Of a DNA stretch of 64,000 bases, positions 27,101-35,338 are shown piece after piece; the stretch's first letter is position 1; each line of letters starts with the position of its first letter. This DNA comes from a virus: positions 1 through 64,000 of IMG/VR virus record IMGVR_UViG_3300023210_000017. One strand, 5' to 3'. The translations under genes were made by a program, and so were the position numbers. The notes below the pieces were generated by a model. It saw only the letters and a list, made by a program, of their open reading frames with translations, searched no databases and was not told where the DNA came from.

Positions 27101-27876
27101 TTTGTCCACCAGGTCCTGATCCAGATTCAATAGTTACTCAATCTGGTACTTGTGATAATGTTTATCTTGCTGGACCAAATGGAGATCTAACTTATGTAAA
27201 TCCAGATCCAGCACGTTGTACTTTCAATGCACTACAAGAAGAACCTGCTAATTTTAAAATAGGAGGCATCTGGAGACATAATTATAGATGTGATTTATTT
27301 GCAAACTATTATAATGTAGATTATCCATGGGAAGTAGAGCTTATAGAAAGTACAGGTCAAAATGTATTTACAGTTAGAAGTCTTGAATACCAATTAGAAA
27401 GCTATGTTTATAAAGGAGATTTATTTAATGGCTGTAGTGATGATAGATGGCATGATTTAGATTTTAACTTTGATGAATCAATTATATATAATACAGAGCA
27501 AGTATCTGGATTATTAAAGTTAAATTTAGATCCTGTAGGAAATCCTTTAGCTGGATTAACTTATCCTATTATAAATAGTAATGATATAGATATATTATAT
27601 TCTAAGGTAGAACAGAAATATAGATTTAATCAATTTTGGGATGTTACTAATGACAGAGGTGAATTTACAAATGCAGAACAAGAAATACTAATGACTCAAT
27701 GTAATGGTTATATTAGAGATCTTAATTCTGCTAACTTAAACTACAATAAAGCGCAAGGCCAACGTAAAAAGTTCAGACACTATTATAATAAGATTATCCT
27801 AAGAAGAGTTCTATCAAATAATAGAAAAATGTTATTGAAGTTAAATAACACTAAGTTAAATTTATCATATAGATAA
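21193..27876 (+). CDS. Giant muzzle-like tail protein (P22 gp10 / stabilisation-type N-terminus)
   Basis: A 2,227-residue protein. After a basic start (MAKKKKSNPP) it has SFSKGMQKDIYSGLVPKEQW ... ARNAANNS ... IGIIGNEPAN, the pattern by which crAss-like and P22-gp10-like tail proteins begin. This is followed by propeller-like repeats (YLITGASKENYDCTWQIYWDDG). Around residue 720 is a short hydrophobic stretch (NAGALIAGILGTGYAI), and at ~779 a run of alanines. Residues ~1600-1660 have two small cysteine units (CPPNFVYNSVTGNC, CPDGFTFNPISGEC). Residues ~1685-1875 form a jelly-roll domain resembling PA14/carbohydrate-binding modules. The last ~350 residues include more Cys-rich units. Gene order after two connectors agrees with a muzzle role at the tail tip. 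Confidence 0.75.
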   Translation: MAKKKKSNPPSNSGSQVETNSFSKGMQKDIYSGLVPKEQWGHARNAANNSVDGDIGIIGNEPANIECAKVPYTIIGAIHRYGDQWVIFSTDDTSSEIGLFDDSKCEYDLLVNDPCLNFNRKYLITGASKENYDCTWQIYWDDGNNPSRTLNIDDIPYIQEVVSAPGADCILYEDTSVLNCEKIRLAPLMDVPCVKLTKAKDGGQLRNGSYRAYIAYTVNEQKVTDYIGVSNIQALFSHDINGGSLDIEISNLDKNFEYYELVILSDNQGQKDARKIGIYSTEQFNISIDFIDPALTAIGVELLFSRSPAYEKSESMYVVNDWLIRQGPTEQFDFNYQPLANKITTNWVVAEYDANYYFKGGNETQFMRDEVYSFFIRWIYNTGEKSSSYHIPGRPPSASAKNQFQQSMSSGGDIGTAPGISLGDPEYNFQIFNTAEATQAQGGPGTPTGNGGTIIQRGTMAYWQSTEKYPATKPEIWDSSYVDPITGVNIGDTSNPNFDLCGKEIRHHKMPTEETHPSLHLSAGNGSTIRLLGVEFSDITRPRYNDGTYIENIAGYEILRGSREGAKSILAKGLFRNMREYEIPDQDGNTLGPTKGLYPNFPYNDLRDDVYHYDGSRANQSGNFGGSGPGYNLFAVDPLPRTDGCADGLYGPTNNKASLTKFPPLTGFRRDVFTFHSPELMFRKPFLNPYEIRIYGAVSGVSEGHFIKSEKHPQNKLLRNAGALIAGILGTGYAINQLQGTQETVVESAENAGAPYLPAWVMGGFGSSGSNFLGYNSYAAAAAAAQGANSGANSGFQIALQEATKLTDLFGAGGATSDGAQKVFGIAQAAIVSPGMVSGDIQTKYVKDSDTSGLNIIFKALLGFINSGAQIAIGAQKVIDLLYNLVSPEDFAYKHNSAGLFANYHKTREGTTFRARNNLSNYIGNVFQNFNPNSINAANNTLANQFKINNLFRPDTVAIQSHIDLPIPNGPNGLGAPADRSRYVIGGDSQGNADPGWMANPEGKQYKPISALYGALKFNFENQYGQLDGIKQVVMNDCIYEIDLERPERALYSTGPIFTGDTYVGRYSEKVIMPIFSDFLLGQPDQFPYNYLQRINIPYPRYWMDTRKFDTSKWANLLNIIGQGILGTGGAMQNLLPNDLFYLDRGENNCVTGLDSVLGNDDDGNSLFAMKVGAMYTHCNGVLDFFVESEINLANRDWDNTPQGRHYDNFRYQAYDEMFHAEIVKEDNVYKYDYSLSASRFLTNLTKGAGNVQPRDYNPQIAETCFSHYPKRLIYSLQSQKEAKKDFWRVFLVNNYRDFKNPVNVIKPINKNGAIIFFPYQSPQMFQGIDTLETTDYNTKITIGDGGLFSQPFQNLVNSDISNEYGSCESQRGVINTPYGFFFISQAQGKVFQQKGQGLNAISNNGMKWWFNKYLPSNLIRQFPELEFSELADNTVIGVGCQITYDITDDIMYVCKKDFELKEEWLGQVIFDTEEDCFVILDNISNPNDSHSIPAKSVFKTTLMYVCPDCNTLVGGFANGITTFDASDQQGCFDAAEKGCGSDVPPPTPVKTCIDIGDPLYFDDCSWTVSYDPKVEAWISFHDWHPELCLSSINHFLTTKTGITDDPQCPPNFVYNSVTGNCERLIDETVNAVVSVDEIPTVGEGCPDGFTFNPISGECENIVIFDINCAGSEEVVAATPSAEYGKFGARFYTDVISESSLNLPVEAFGSSFGTNNTYELQYSNGTTYEFDNFQSPPIVPVNPYNNPLWSGAGGRLNAGGVWTGLPNDGNGCFAPPCGEWIGFTQCIELPATKTYCVGIAADNQVRFTINGTIIVHLDGNDGRNFYNWHVIPIALNAGVNIITLEGYNQASIASFAAEIYDATPLELANMTTVAELEPVIVFSTENTIDNGFFQVGETVGCDCPNGGVLSNCTGELQCVEIETSPLVSGCDCPEGYTLVYWNQVEQNFTLPTGDCIDDEIPPICRKVECICPPGPDPDSIVTQSGTCDNVYLAGPNGDLTYVNPDPARCTFNALQEEPANFKIGGIWRHNYRCDLFANYYNVDYPWEVELIESTGQNVFTVRSLEYQLESYVYKGDLFNGCSDDRWHDLDFNFDESIIYNTEQVSGLLKLNLDPVGNPLAGLTYPIINSNDIDILYSKVEQKYRFNQFWDVTNDRGEFTNAEQEILMTQCNGYIRDLNSANLNYNKAQGQRKKFRHYYNKIILRRVLSNNRKMLLKLNNTKLNLSYR

Positions 27877-30800
27877 TGGAAAAGAAGTATAACAATAAGG
27901 AGAGTAGAGGTTTGCCTGGTGGACCTAATGAAGTATTTTCATATGTGACAGGTGTATTTTCTACAGATGGATATAGAAGTGATAGCCAAGATGTAAATAA
28001 TCCTTTTAACGTTATACCTTCAGGCAACATTACTATGAAAGAACGAGATGGTAGACCTTTAAGGAAGGGTCCATTATTAGGTGTTGATAATTTAGGCAAT
28101 AAGAAAATAATGCGTCCAGGCCAAGACTATCAATTCCCCGGTGATGAAGTTACTGAGATACCTATGGCACAAGATGGTAAGACTCTTAGTATGGAAGATC
28201 AAGTTTATTCAAGGTTTCCTGCATTAAGAAATATGGGTGAGGTTACATTTAAAGCTGATCCTGAATTTACAAGGGAGGCTACAGGTGTTGGAGATATAGA
28301 ATATTTTGGTCCTGGAGAAGATAGAACTCAAATAACATATCCAAATAATTTTGTTTATAAGCATCCAAAAGTAGGTACACATGGTATTGTTTATAATCCT
28401 GAAACTAATAATGCTCAAGCTATAGCTTTAGACATGCTACATGGCTTAGGTAAAGATGATAAGAATTATGAAAAACTTAGAAATGAGTTTGGTGAAAGTT
28501 ATATGAACTCTATATTCAGAGAAGATTTTGAAAGAGACGTTAAAATGTTTAAAGAAGAAATTGGTGAAGATAAGTTTAATGAATGGTATGATGATGATAA
28601 AGATTATTTCAATCAGAGTTATGTTGATGGTATTATACGTAATTTACTTTTTGAAGGATCTCCAGAAGATTTTAAAGAATCTAGATATTGGGAAGGGGCA
28701 AGAGAAGGTTATTTAAGTCAACCAGAACTAAAAGAAACATTTAATGCTTTAGAAGGTTATCTAAAAACACCAACTGAAAAGCATGGTGGATCAATAAAAG
28801 AAAATGCAGATAAAGAAAATAGTAAGTCTATTTTATATAACTGGGAAAAGCCAAAAACTCCTGTTATGAATAGACAAGCTGCTATGCCAGATTGGTTTAA
28901 GTATGGTGAATTACTAGCTAGGAGTAAAGAACCTACAGGTAAAGGAGGTTACGCTTTTCAAACTAACATAGATATGCCCACCAAAAAGATTCCTGATGGT
29001 AATATGGATCTCAGAGGGATTGGAGTTAACTATAAATTTCCTATAGGTAAAAGTTGGAACGTCAATCCATCTGCTAATTTAACTAATGTGCAAGGTAGAG
29101 GTTTTGGTAATCAAAAATTATATTCAACTACAATACCTGGAGCAGGAATAGGTTTAAACTTTAAGCCAAATAAAAATTCTAATTTAAGTTTAGGTTTAAA
29201 TATGAGTTCTGTTATAGGTAAACCTATTAATAACGAATTTTCTAACGCAAAAGCTACCATCAAATATAATTTTAAAACAGGTGGTGATTCTCCTGAAGAA
29301 AAAGCATGGATGTCTGAATATAAGTTTACAGATGCTGATTTTGATTTTTTAAATAATGATAAATCATATTGCCCTAATGGTGGATGTTTAAAGCAAGCTC
29401 AAACTGGTACAGAAACTGAGGCCACAGAACCTGCTATACCTAAAGAGGAATCCTATATGGGAGATCTTTTTATTTCAGGTGTAGATTTAGAAAAATTAAA
29501 TTCAACACCTGATTTAGATATAAATGAGCTGCCTGAAGAGTTATGGGATAAACAGGTTGGAAGAGGAGACTCTAAAACCTATAAGCAAGTGGCAGATGAC
29601 AATAATGGAATAATTCCATGGAGGTATCTTGACACAGAAGAGAAACGTTTAGCTAATCAATATTATTGTACTACAGAGGGAGGTTGTTTAGCAAGCTCTT
29701 ATAATGCATATGATGCGGTAGTTGGTCAAAGATATCCATCAAATGAATTTTTATCTGAAGCAAAATTAAAGGAATCTTTAGGGCTTCAAAGTGCAAGTAA
29801 AGAGAAATTGGGTTATCCATATTATGATGATGGCGTATTAATGCAACAGGATCCTGATAAGTCAAGTGGATTTACACCTGTTTCAGAAGGAACTAAAAAT
29901 TGGATAGAATCAGTACCATATTTTAAACATACTAGAGAGGGTAAAACAAAGCTTGATTTTACAGCAGATAGTTGGGATACCCATGGTGTAATGGTTGAAA
30001 ACAAAGGTAGCAATATTTTTACAGCTTCAGATGATGATATTAAAAATAACAGAAATAAGTTTGCAAATTTATCTGAAAAAGAAAAGCAAAAGCTTTATGC
30101 TCAAATGACTCCAGGTACAGTTGTATCATTTACAAGTCCTTTTGGTGCAAGTGATGGTAATTTAAGAATAGGTCTTAATGATAAGTATGGTTTAGGTAAT
30201 TCAAGTCATAGTGCTCAAGTTGTTGGTTATGCTGAAGATGGTGTTCCAATTATATTTGACTATGGTGTGTATAGACGTATAGATGATGATGATGCAGCTC
30301 CAGTATACGGTGATATGAATACTTTAAGTAACATCACTATACCTAAAGCGCATATAGGTAAAAATCTTGAATGGGCTAAGAAAAATGGTTACTTTGACAA
30401 AGAAGGACCTGGAGAATTAGATTTTGATTTAACCCCTTTATATGATGAGAAAAATGCAGATATAGATGAATTAGAACCATTTTATAATGCATTAAAAACT
30501 AACAAGCGTTCTTTAATGGATGATCTTAATATTAAATCTGAAAACTATGACATGATTGCCAAATCATTAATTGGCATAACAATGGAAGAGACAGAAGGTG
30601 GTTCTGGATTGCAACATAATATTGAAAATAAAATGTTTAGTGTAGGTCAAGACAGTATTGGATTAACTCAGCTAATGTGGTCTAACATTGAAAATGATCC
30701 TAAGTTAAAAAAAGTAGCTGCAAAATATGACATTACTAAAAAAAGTGATTTAAAAGACTCTGACAAAAGTGCTATTGCTTCCATGATATATGGGCATAGA

Positions 30801-31505
30801 AACTTTTTATCAGCTAAAGAAAATTATAAAAAGGGTAAAGGAAAGCCTGGTATAAGAACATATAAAGCATCTGATAGCTGGAAAACTACTGCTAAACAAT
30901 ATGCTTTAAAAGATCCTGTATATGATGGATATACATTTAGAACAGAAGAAGGTGTGGAAGTAGATTTCTTTACAGGTGCTAATGATGTTTGGAATCCTTT
31001 TTATGGTGTAGGTATGGATAAAAGTATAGAAAATATTCAAAGTCAATTTGAAAAAATAGCACCCGGTAAATATAAAGTACGTGAAGAAGATGGAGAGTAT
31101 GTTGTTGATAAAACTACATTGGGTAATGGTAGGATTAATAAAGAAACAGGAGAACTAGAAGATCTTACAGACTCTGAAATATTTTCATATAATTGGAATT
31201 CACCTTATAGCTTATCTTCAGGAGATGCCCAAGGTGGTGCAGCATATGTAGAGGGTATACAAAATATAGGGAATCTTATACAAAAAAAGGTTGGAGGTGA
31301 GATTGCACGTAATCAAACTGTTTTAGAAAAGTTTAATTCAGGGGGAGCTAAAGAACTTAAATTATATAAAAATTATTTTAATGGAAAGGTGAAGAATGAA
31401 AAGGCACGTAAAAATTATGATAAACTTAATAGAGTTTATTACAAAGATGCTAAGGCTAAAAAAATGTCTTCACCTAATTATATATTAACGCATGTAATTA
31501 CATAG
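27876..31505 (+). CDS. Large virion protein with C39-like peptidase and lytic-transglycosylase-like domains
   Basis: 1,209 residues; the ATG overlaps the previous stop by one base. Residues ~600-800 look like a papain-like, C39-type cysteine peptidase: C604 in GGCLASSYNA, H778 in SSHSAQVVGY and D795 in PIIFDYG. Residues ~895-1000 resemble a lytic transglycosylase (GH23-like): E904/E905/E907 in MEETEGGSG, then DSIGLTQL (926-933) and AIASMIYGHRNFL. Such a pair suits cutting cell-wall peptide and glycan during entry. The region from 370 to 460 has beta strands like an outer-membrane barrel (LTNVQGRGFG, GIGLNFKPNKNSNLSLGLNMSS). GG and AQ-G motifs recur as in the next two proteins. Functions are inferred from motifs only. 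Confidence 0.72.
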   Translation: MEKKYNNKESRGLPGGPNEVFSYVTGVFSTDGYRSDSQDVNNPFNVIPSGNITMKERDGRPLRKGPLLGVDNLGNKKIMRPGQDYQFPGDEVTEIPMAQDGKTLSMEDQVYSRFPALRNMGEVTFKADPEFTREATGVGDIEYFGPGEDRTQITYPNNFVYKHPKVGTHGIVYNPETNNAQAIALDMLHGLGKDDKNYEKLRNEFGESYMNSIFREDFERDVKMFKEEIGEDKFNEWYDDDKDYFNQSYVDGIIRNLLFEGSPEDFKESRYWEGAREGYLSQPELKETFNALEGYLKTPTEKHGGSIKENADKENSKSILYNWEKPKTPVMNRQAAMPDWFKYGELLARSKEPTGKGGYAFQTNIDMPTKKIPDGNMDLRGIGVNYKFPIGKSWNVNPSANLTNVQGRGFGNQKLYSTTIPGAGIGLNFKPNKNSNLSLGLNMSSVIGKPINNEFSNAKATIKYNFKTGGDSPEEKAWMSEYKFTDADFDFLNNDKSYCPNGGCLKQAQTGTETEATEPAIPKEESYMGDLFISGVDLEKLNSTPDLDINELPEELWDKQVGRGDSKTYKQVADDNNGIIPWRYLDTEEKRLANQYYCTTEGGCLASSYNAYDAVVGQRYPSNEFLSEAKLKESLGLQSASKEKLGYPYYDDGVLMQQDPDKSSGFTPVSEGTKNWIESVPYFKHTREGKTKLDFTADSWDTHGVMVENKGSNIFTASDDDIKNNRNKFANLSEKEKQKLYAQMTPGTVVSFTSPFGASDGNLRIGLNDKYGLGNSSHSAQVVGYAEDGVPIIFDYGVYRRIDDDDAAPVYGDMNTLSNITIPKAHIGKNLEWAKKNGYFDKEGPGELDFDLTPLYDEKNADIDELEPFYNALKTNKRSLMDDLNIKSENYDMIAKSLIGITMEETEGGSGLQHNIENKMFSVGQDSIGLTQLMWSNIENDPKLKKVAAKYDITKKSDLKDSDKSAIASMIYGHRNFLSAKENYKKGKGKPGIRTYKASDSWKTTAKQYALKDPVYDGYTFRTEEGVEVDFFTGANDVWNPFYGVGMDKSIENIQSQFEKIAPGKYKVREEDGEYVVDKTTLGNGRINKETGELEDLTDSEIFSYNWNSPYSLSSGDAQGGAAYVEGIQNIGNLIQKKVGGEIARNQTVLEKFNSGGAKELKLYKNYFNGKVKNEKARKNYDKLNRVYYKDAKAKKMSSPNYILTHVIT

Positions 31506-31534
31506 CTACGCTTATTAGCAAATATCCTTATTTA

Positions 31535-31553
31535 TTTGTATATTATTAATATA
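31535..31553 (+). promoter_or_regulatory. Class-1 phage promoter-like motif
   Basis: TTTGTATATTATTAATATA lies 29 bases before the 31564 start and differs at one position from the motif at 7530-7548. It is in a 58-base gap that separates two transcription units. Confidence 0.5.
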
Positions 31554-31563
31554 GATTATCATC

Positions 31564-34500
31564 ATGGATTTAAAAAGCATAAATAAAAAAAGTTTAAATG
31601 GAAAGCCATTTCATAAAATGCCAGATGGATCTTGGATGCCCGGCACAAAGCATATGAAAAAAGGCGGAGAACTTGAAGAGACTGTTGTTAGTGAAAAAGG
31701 TTTTGATTATAAAAAAATCTATGATGCTAGTTCTGGTACAACAATGTATTATACAAAACCTTCAAGAGGTAAAAATTGGAAAGATCTTCAAGATGGTAGA
31801 AACAATAGAACATTAACTGTTGTTAAAACAAAAATATTTAAAGATGATTCTTTAAAAGAATTAAAAGAAGGTGGAGATTCTGAAGAGAAATATATTCCAA
31901 CAATAGATGAAATTAAAAAAGGCGGTTACAAAGTTAAGGTAATAGCGTATGCTCCAAGTAAAAGCATGCCTCCTGGACATACAGAAGCTATACTCATTGA
32001 TAAAAATGGAAACCCTGTTGATTATTATTATGATAAAGATGATAACAAAAAAGAAGCCTTTGTAAATAGATGGGAAGAAGGAGGAGATGAAGGATCACAA
32101 TTTGATGATGATGCTGGTTGGGATAATAGAAACAAAAGCTATTTTAAATCTAAATCTATAGAAGCTTTAAATAAAAAGATTAAAGCAAACAAGTATAATA
32201 GAGCAATGGATCTAAATTTAGATTCTGATCAAATTGAAAATTTTTTAAACAGCACATCATTAGAAGGCGGCCTTGATTATAACTTCATGGAAAATAATTG
32301 TGCTGACGGTGTATGTAGAGCTTTTGGTTTAGACTCAGATAAAGTTGGAGGAACATTTGGCACACAATGGGTAGGAACAGAACCACAACAAGTATTTAGC
32401 CAATTGCAAGAAAACTATAAAGATCAAATTTCAGGTAAAGTAGTAGGAGAGCAAATGTCTAGAGAAGACTTTGTAAAACAAGCTGCGCTACTTGGAGCAG
32501 GAAATGTAGATGGGATAGGAGGTACTATATTACAAGGTATTGCAACACAACAAGTTAATGACCCGACCAGTCTTCTTAATGCAGCGGGGAATGCATACAA
32601 AGCTGGAAGATATGTAAAACAAAAACTGGAAGATTCTGCAGATTTTGTAGATGAAAATACAGATTTTTCTTCTGAAGGGGTGAGTAATTTTTTCCCTTGG
32701 TGGGGTAATACAATTAATAGCGTATTTGGAGGAGATGAAAATTATTGGAAATATTCATCTCAAAAAAGAGCAGAAGCAGCAGCTAGAAAAAAGAAACGGG
32801 ATGCAGATAATTGGGCCAACCCTGTTATAATAGATCCAACTTTAATGCAAGGTGATGAAACAAGGCAGGGCCCAGCATTTACTCAACCATTTAATTTAAA
32901 AGAAGGTGGACAATTACCTACAGCGCAAAATGGAAATGGTAGATATTCAGATTTAACTTCTAGGTATGGTAGTTATAATCAATGGAATCAAAGCAATGAT
33001 AGGTCTGTTAGAGCGCCTGTTCAAAGCGCTTATTTGCCAATGAACTTAGGAGCAAGAGGTGATGTGATAGGTGCAGTTTCCACTCTTGTTGAAGGTGCTG
33101 GAAGATTATTTGGCGGTAAAGATAGAGATGGAGATGGGCTAATGGATGGAGCTTTTAGAGATAATAAAGCTAAAAGAAAAAGACATAAAGCTAGAAGGCA
33201 ATTAGAAAAATCTCAAAACTATGATTATAAAGTTACAGCTGATCCTAATGATCCAACTAAATATGTAGATTCATCAACAAATCTTTACAATGCTAGTAAG
33301 AAAAAAAATCCTGAATCTTTGCAAACTGTTGATAGTTGGAAAGGTGAGTTAAATGAAGATAATACATTTTTAGACTTTGATGTTGCATCAAATCAATATA
33401 CGGCTAGCTATATGGATCCTGATCTTATGTCAAAAAATAAAAAACTTAGACCTACTAATACTGTTAAAGATTTTCAATCTCGTAAAGAAAAGCTGGATAC
33501 TGGCAAGTATAATGAACTTAGCTTATTAGGTCAAGATGCTGATGCATTTAATGCTGCTAATGACATACCCGAAGGTACTACATTTGGCATGAATGAAAAT
33601 GGTCAAAGTACATATTATGCGCCTAATGCACAGACAGAAGAAGAAAAAACAAATTACTATAATACAATGATGATGAAAAAATTTGGAGGACACATGCAAG
33701 AAGGTGGGCAACCATCTCCAGAAGAAATGGCAATGATGCAGGCTCAACAAGAACAAGCGCCACAACAACAAGCACCGCAAGAAGGTGGTGAAGAAGCTGT
33801 AGTTCAACTTATGGAAGAAATAAAAGGAGCTCTTGAAGGTGGTGCTAAACCACAAGAAGTAATGGTGCAGTTAATACAAAGTGGTATGCCGCCTGAATCT
33901 GTGGCTCAAGTATTTGTACAATTAGGAATGCCCGAAGATCAAATAGGTCCAGCTATAGAACAAGCAATGACTCAAGCTCAAGGTCAGCAAGGCGCTGAAC
34001 CTTCTGAAGAAGAAATGATGGCGGCTCAACAATCACAAGCTGGAGCACCTGCTCCACCAATGATGAGATATGGAGGTGGAGATTCACCTTTTGCGGAAGC
34101 ACATCCATTGTCTGCATTTGCATATGGTGGTGATAACGATTATGTTGAAACAGGAGAAGGACTTTTAGATGAAGATAACTTTATTAAAACTAAACGTAAA
34201 AGAAATGGAAAAATTAAACAAAAAGAAATTTCTGAAAAAAGATTTAATAGAATTCAAGATAGATATGAAAGAAAAGGTGGACACGATGGTGGAGATAACC
34301 CCAATGTAGATAACACTGTTAATAGAAGAGGTAATAAAAGTGTTTCTGATATGAATGCTGGAATACCTTGGGAAGATTATACACGACCTAGCTTGATAAG
34401 ACCTCAGTTAAGAACTCCTTATGAACGTCCACTTGCTATGGTTGAACCTGACCTAATATTTGATGATCCTTCAACTATAGAAGCACCAGCATTTAATGCA

Positions 34501-35337
34501 ATGCAAGAGTTGAATAGTGCTGATGCTCAATACTCACCGACCCCTTCTTTTATTAGTAGTTCTGATCCTATGGCTGCTGCTATGGCAGCAGATGCTACAA
34601 GTACTCCATCATTTGCATATGGTGGTCAAGCTCAAGATGGAACTGAAATAAATCCAGCACAATTTGCAGCTGAACAAGATACATATGCAGCATCTGAAGG
34701 AGATCCTATGGCTCAACAAATGATGCAAGAGTCTAATCCACAAGGTGGTTCTGGAGATTTAATTCAAGAAGTTTTAGCAGCTTTATCACAAGGAGTAGGT
34801 CCAGAACAAGTATATACTAAAATAATGGAAATGGGCATTGATCAAGAGCAAGCTGGTCAAATTATACAGCAAGCTATGGCAATGATGAATCAAGGTGGAC
34901 CAAGTAATCAAGCGCCTGCTGAAGATGATGGATATGCTCAAATGCTTTCACAGCTTCAAGATCAAAGAGATTCTTTTAAGAATGAATATAGAAGAGATGT
35001 AAATAAATTAGGTGGAGGTGCAGCTATGCAAAATGCTCAGAATGGTACTGGTAGAGTTGTAAAATCAGACACAACTAAAACATCTAAATTTTGGCCTAGA
35101 GAAAAAACATCTGCTATTTTTAATGAATTTCTTGGACAGGGTTATAGTGCAGAAGAAGCTAGAAATAACATATACAATATGAATGTAATCTCTGAAAAAG
35201 ATTATGATTTTGTTAGAGGGTTGGGAGCTAAAAAGAAAAAATTAAAGAAAAGAGGTGGTCAATCAGATTCTGTAGAATTAACTACTAAGCAAATTGCTCA
35301 AATAATCGCTGCAGGTGGCAGTGTTAAATACGTATAA
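31564..35337 (+). CDS. Large cargo-type virion protein with NlpC/LRAT-like cysteine-hydrolase domain
   Basis: 1,257 residues. Residues ~120-260 show a His-first, Cys-later pattern as in LRAT/DUF4105-type papain-like enzymes: H139 in PPGHTEAILID and C246 in NFMENNCADGVCRAFGL. The rest is low in order: a Lys/Arg-rich part (KAKRKRHKARRQLEKS), then Gln/Glu/Met/Ala-rich helical parts with two related units (EEIKGALEGGAKPQEVMVQLIQSG and IQEVLAALSQGVGPEQVYTKI). The motif (K/R/F)-x-GG with a following AQ-x-G recurs about ten times (for example LKEGGQLPTAQNG, FAYGGQAQDG, LGGGAAMQNAQNG). The ends of the gene bracket a clear operon start and a 1-base gap to the next gene. The role is inferred: injected virion protein. 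Confidence 0.7.
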   Translation: MDLKSINKKSLNGKPFHKMPDGSWMPGTKHMKKGGELEETVVSEKGFDYKKIYDASSGTTMYYTKPSRGKNWKDLQDGRNNRTLTVVKTKIFKDDSLKELKEGGDSEEKYIPTIDEIKKGGYKVKVIAYAPSKSMPPGHTEAILIDKNGNPVDYYYDKDDNKKEAFVNRWEEGGDEGSQFDDDAGWDNRNKSYFKSKSIEALNKKIKANKYNRAMDLNLDSDQIENFLNSTSLEGGLDYNFMENNCADGVCRAFGLDSDKVGGTFGTQWVGTEPQQVFSQLQENYKDQISGKVVGEQMSREDFVKQAALLGAGNVDGIGGTILQGIATQQVNDPTSLLNAAGNAYKAGRYVKQKLEDSADFVDENTDFSSEGVSNFFPWWGNTINSVFGGDENYWKYSSQKRAEAAARKKKRDADNWANPVIIDPTLMQGDETRQGPAFTQPFNLKEGGQLPTAQNGNGRYSDLTSRYGSYNQWNQSNDRSVRAPVQSAYLPMNLGARGDVIGAVSTLVEGAGRLFGGKDRDGDGLMDGAFRDNKAKRKRHKARRQLEKSQNYDYKVTADPNDPTKYVDSSTNLYNASKKKNPESLQTVDSWKGELNEDNTFLDFDVASNQYTASYMDPDLMSKNKKLRPTNTVKDFQSRKEKLDTGKYNELSLLGQDADAFNAANDIPEGTTFGMNENGQSTYYAPNAQTEEEKTNYYNTMMMKKFGGHMQEGGQPSPEEMAMMQAQQEQAPQQQAPQEGGEEAVVQLMEEIKGALEGGAKPQEVMVQLIQSGMPPESVAQVFVQLGMPEDQIGPAIEQAMTQAQGQQGAEPSEEEMMAAQQSQAGAPAPPMMRYGGGDSPFAEAHPLSAFAYGGDNDYVETGEGLLDEDNFIKTKRKRNGKIKQKEISEKRFNRIQDRYERKGGHDGGDNPNVDNTVNRRGNKSVSDMNAGIPWEDYTRPSLIRPQLRTPYERPLAMVEPDLIFDDPSTIEAPAFNAMQELNSADAQYSPTPSFISSSDPMAAAMAADATSTPSFAYGGQAQDGTEINPAQFAAEQDTYAASEGDPMAQQMMQESNPQGGSGDLIQEVLAALSQGVGPEQVYTKIMEMGIDQEQAGQIIQQAMAMMNQGGPSNQAPAEDDGYAQMLSQLQDQRDSFKNEYRRDVNKLGGGAAMQNAQNGTGRVVKSDTTKTSKFWPREKTSAIFNEFLGQGYSAEEARNNIYNMNVISEKDYDFVRGLGAKKKKLKKRGGQSDSVELTTKQIAQIIAAGGSVKYV

Positions 35338-35338
35338 T

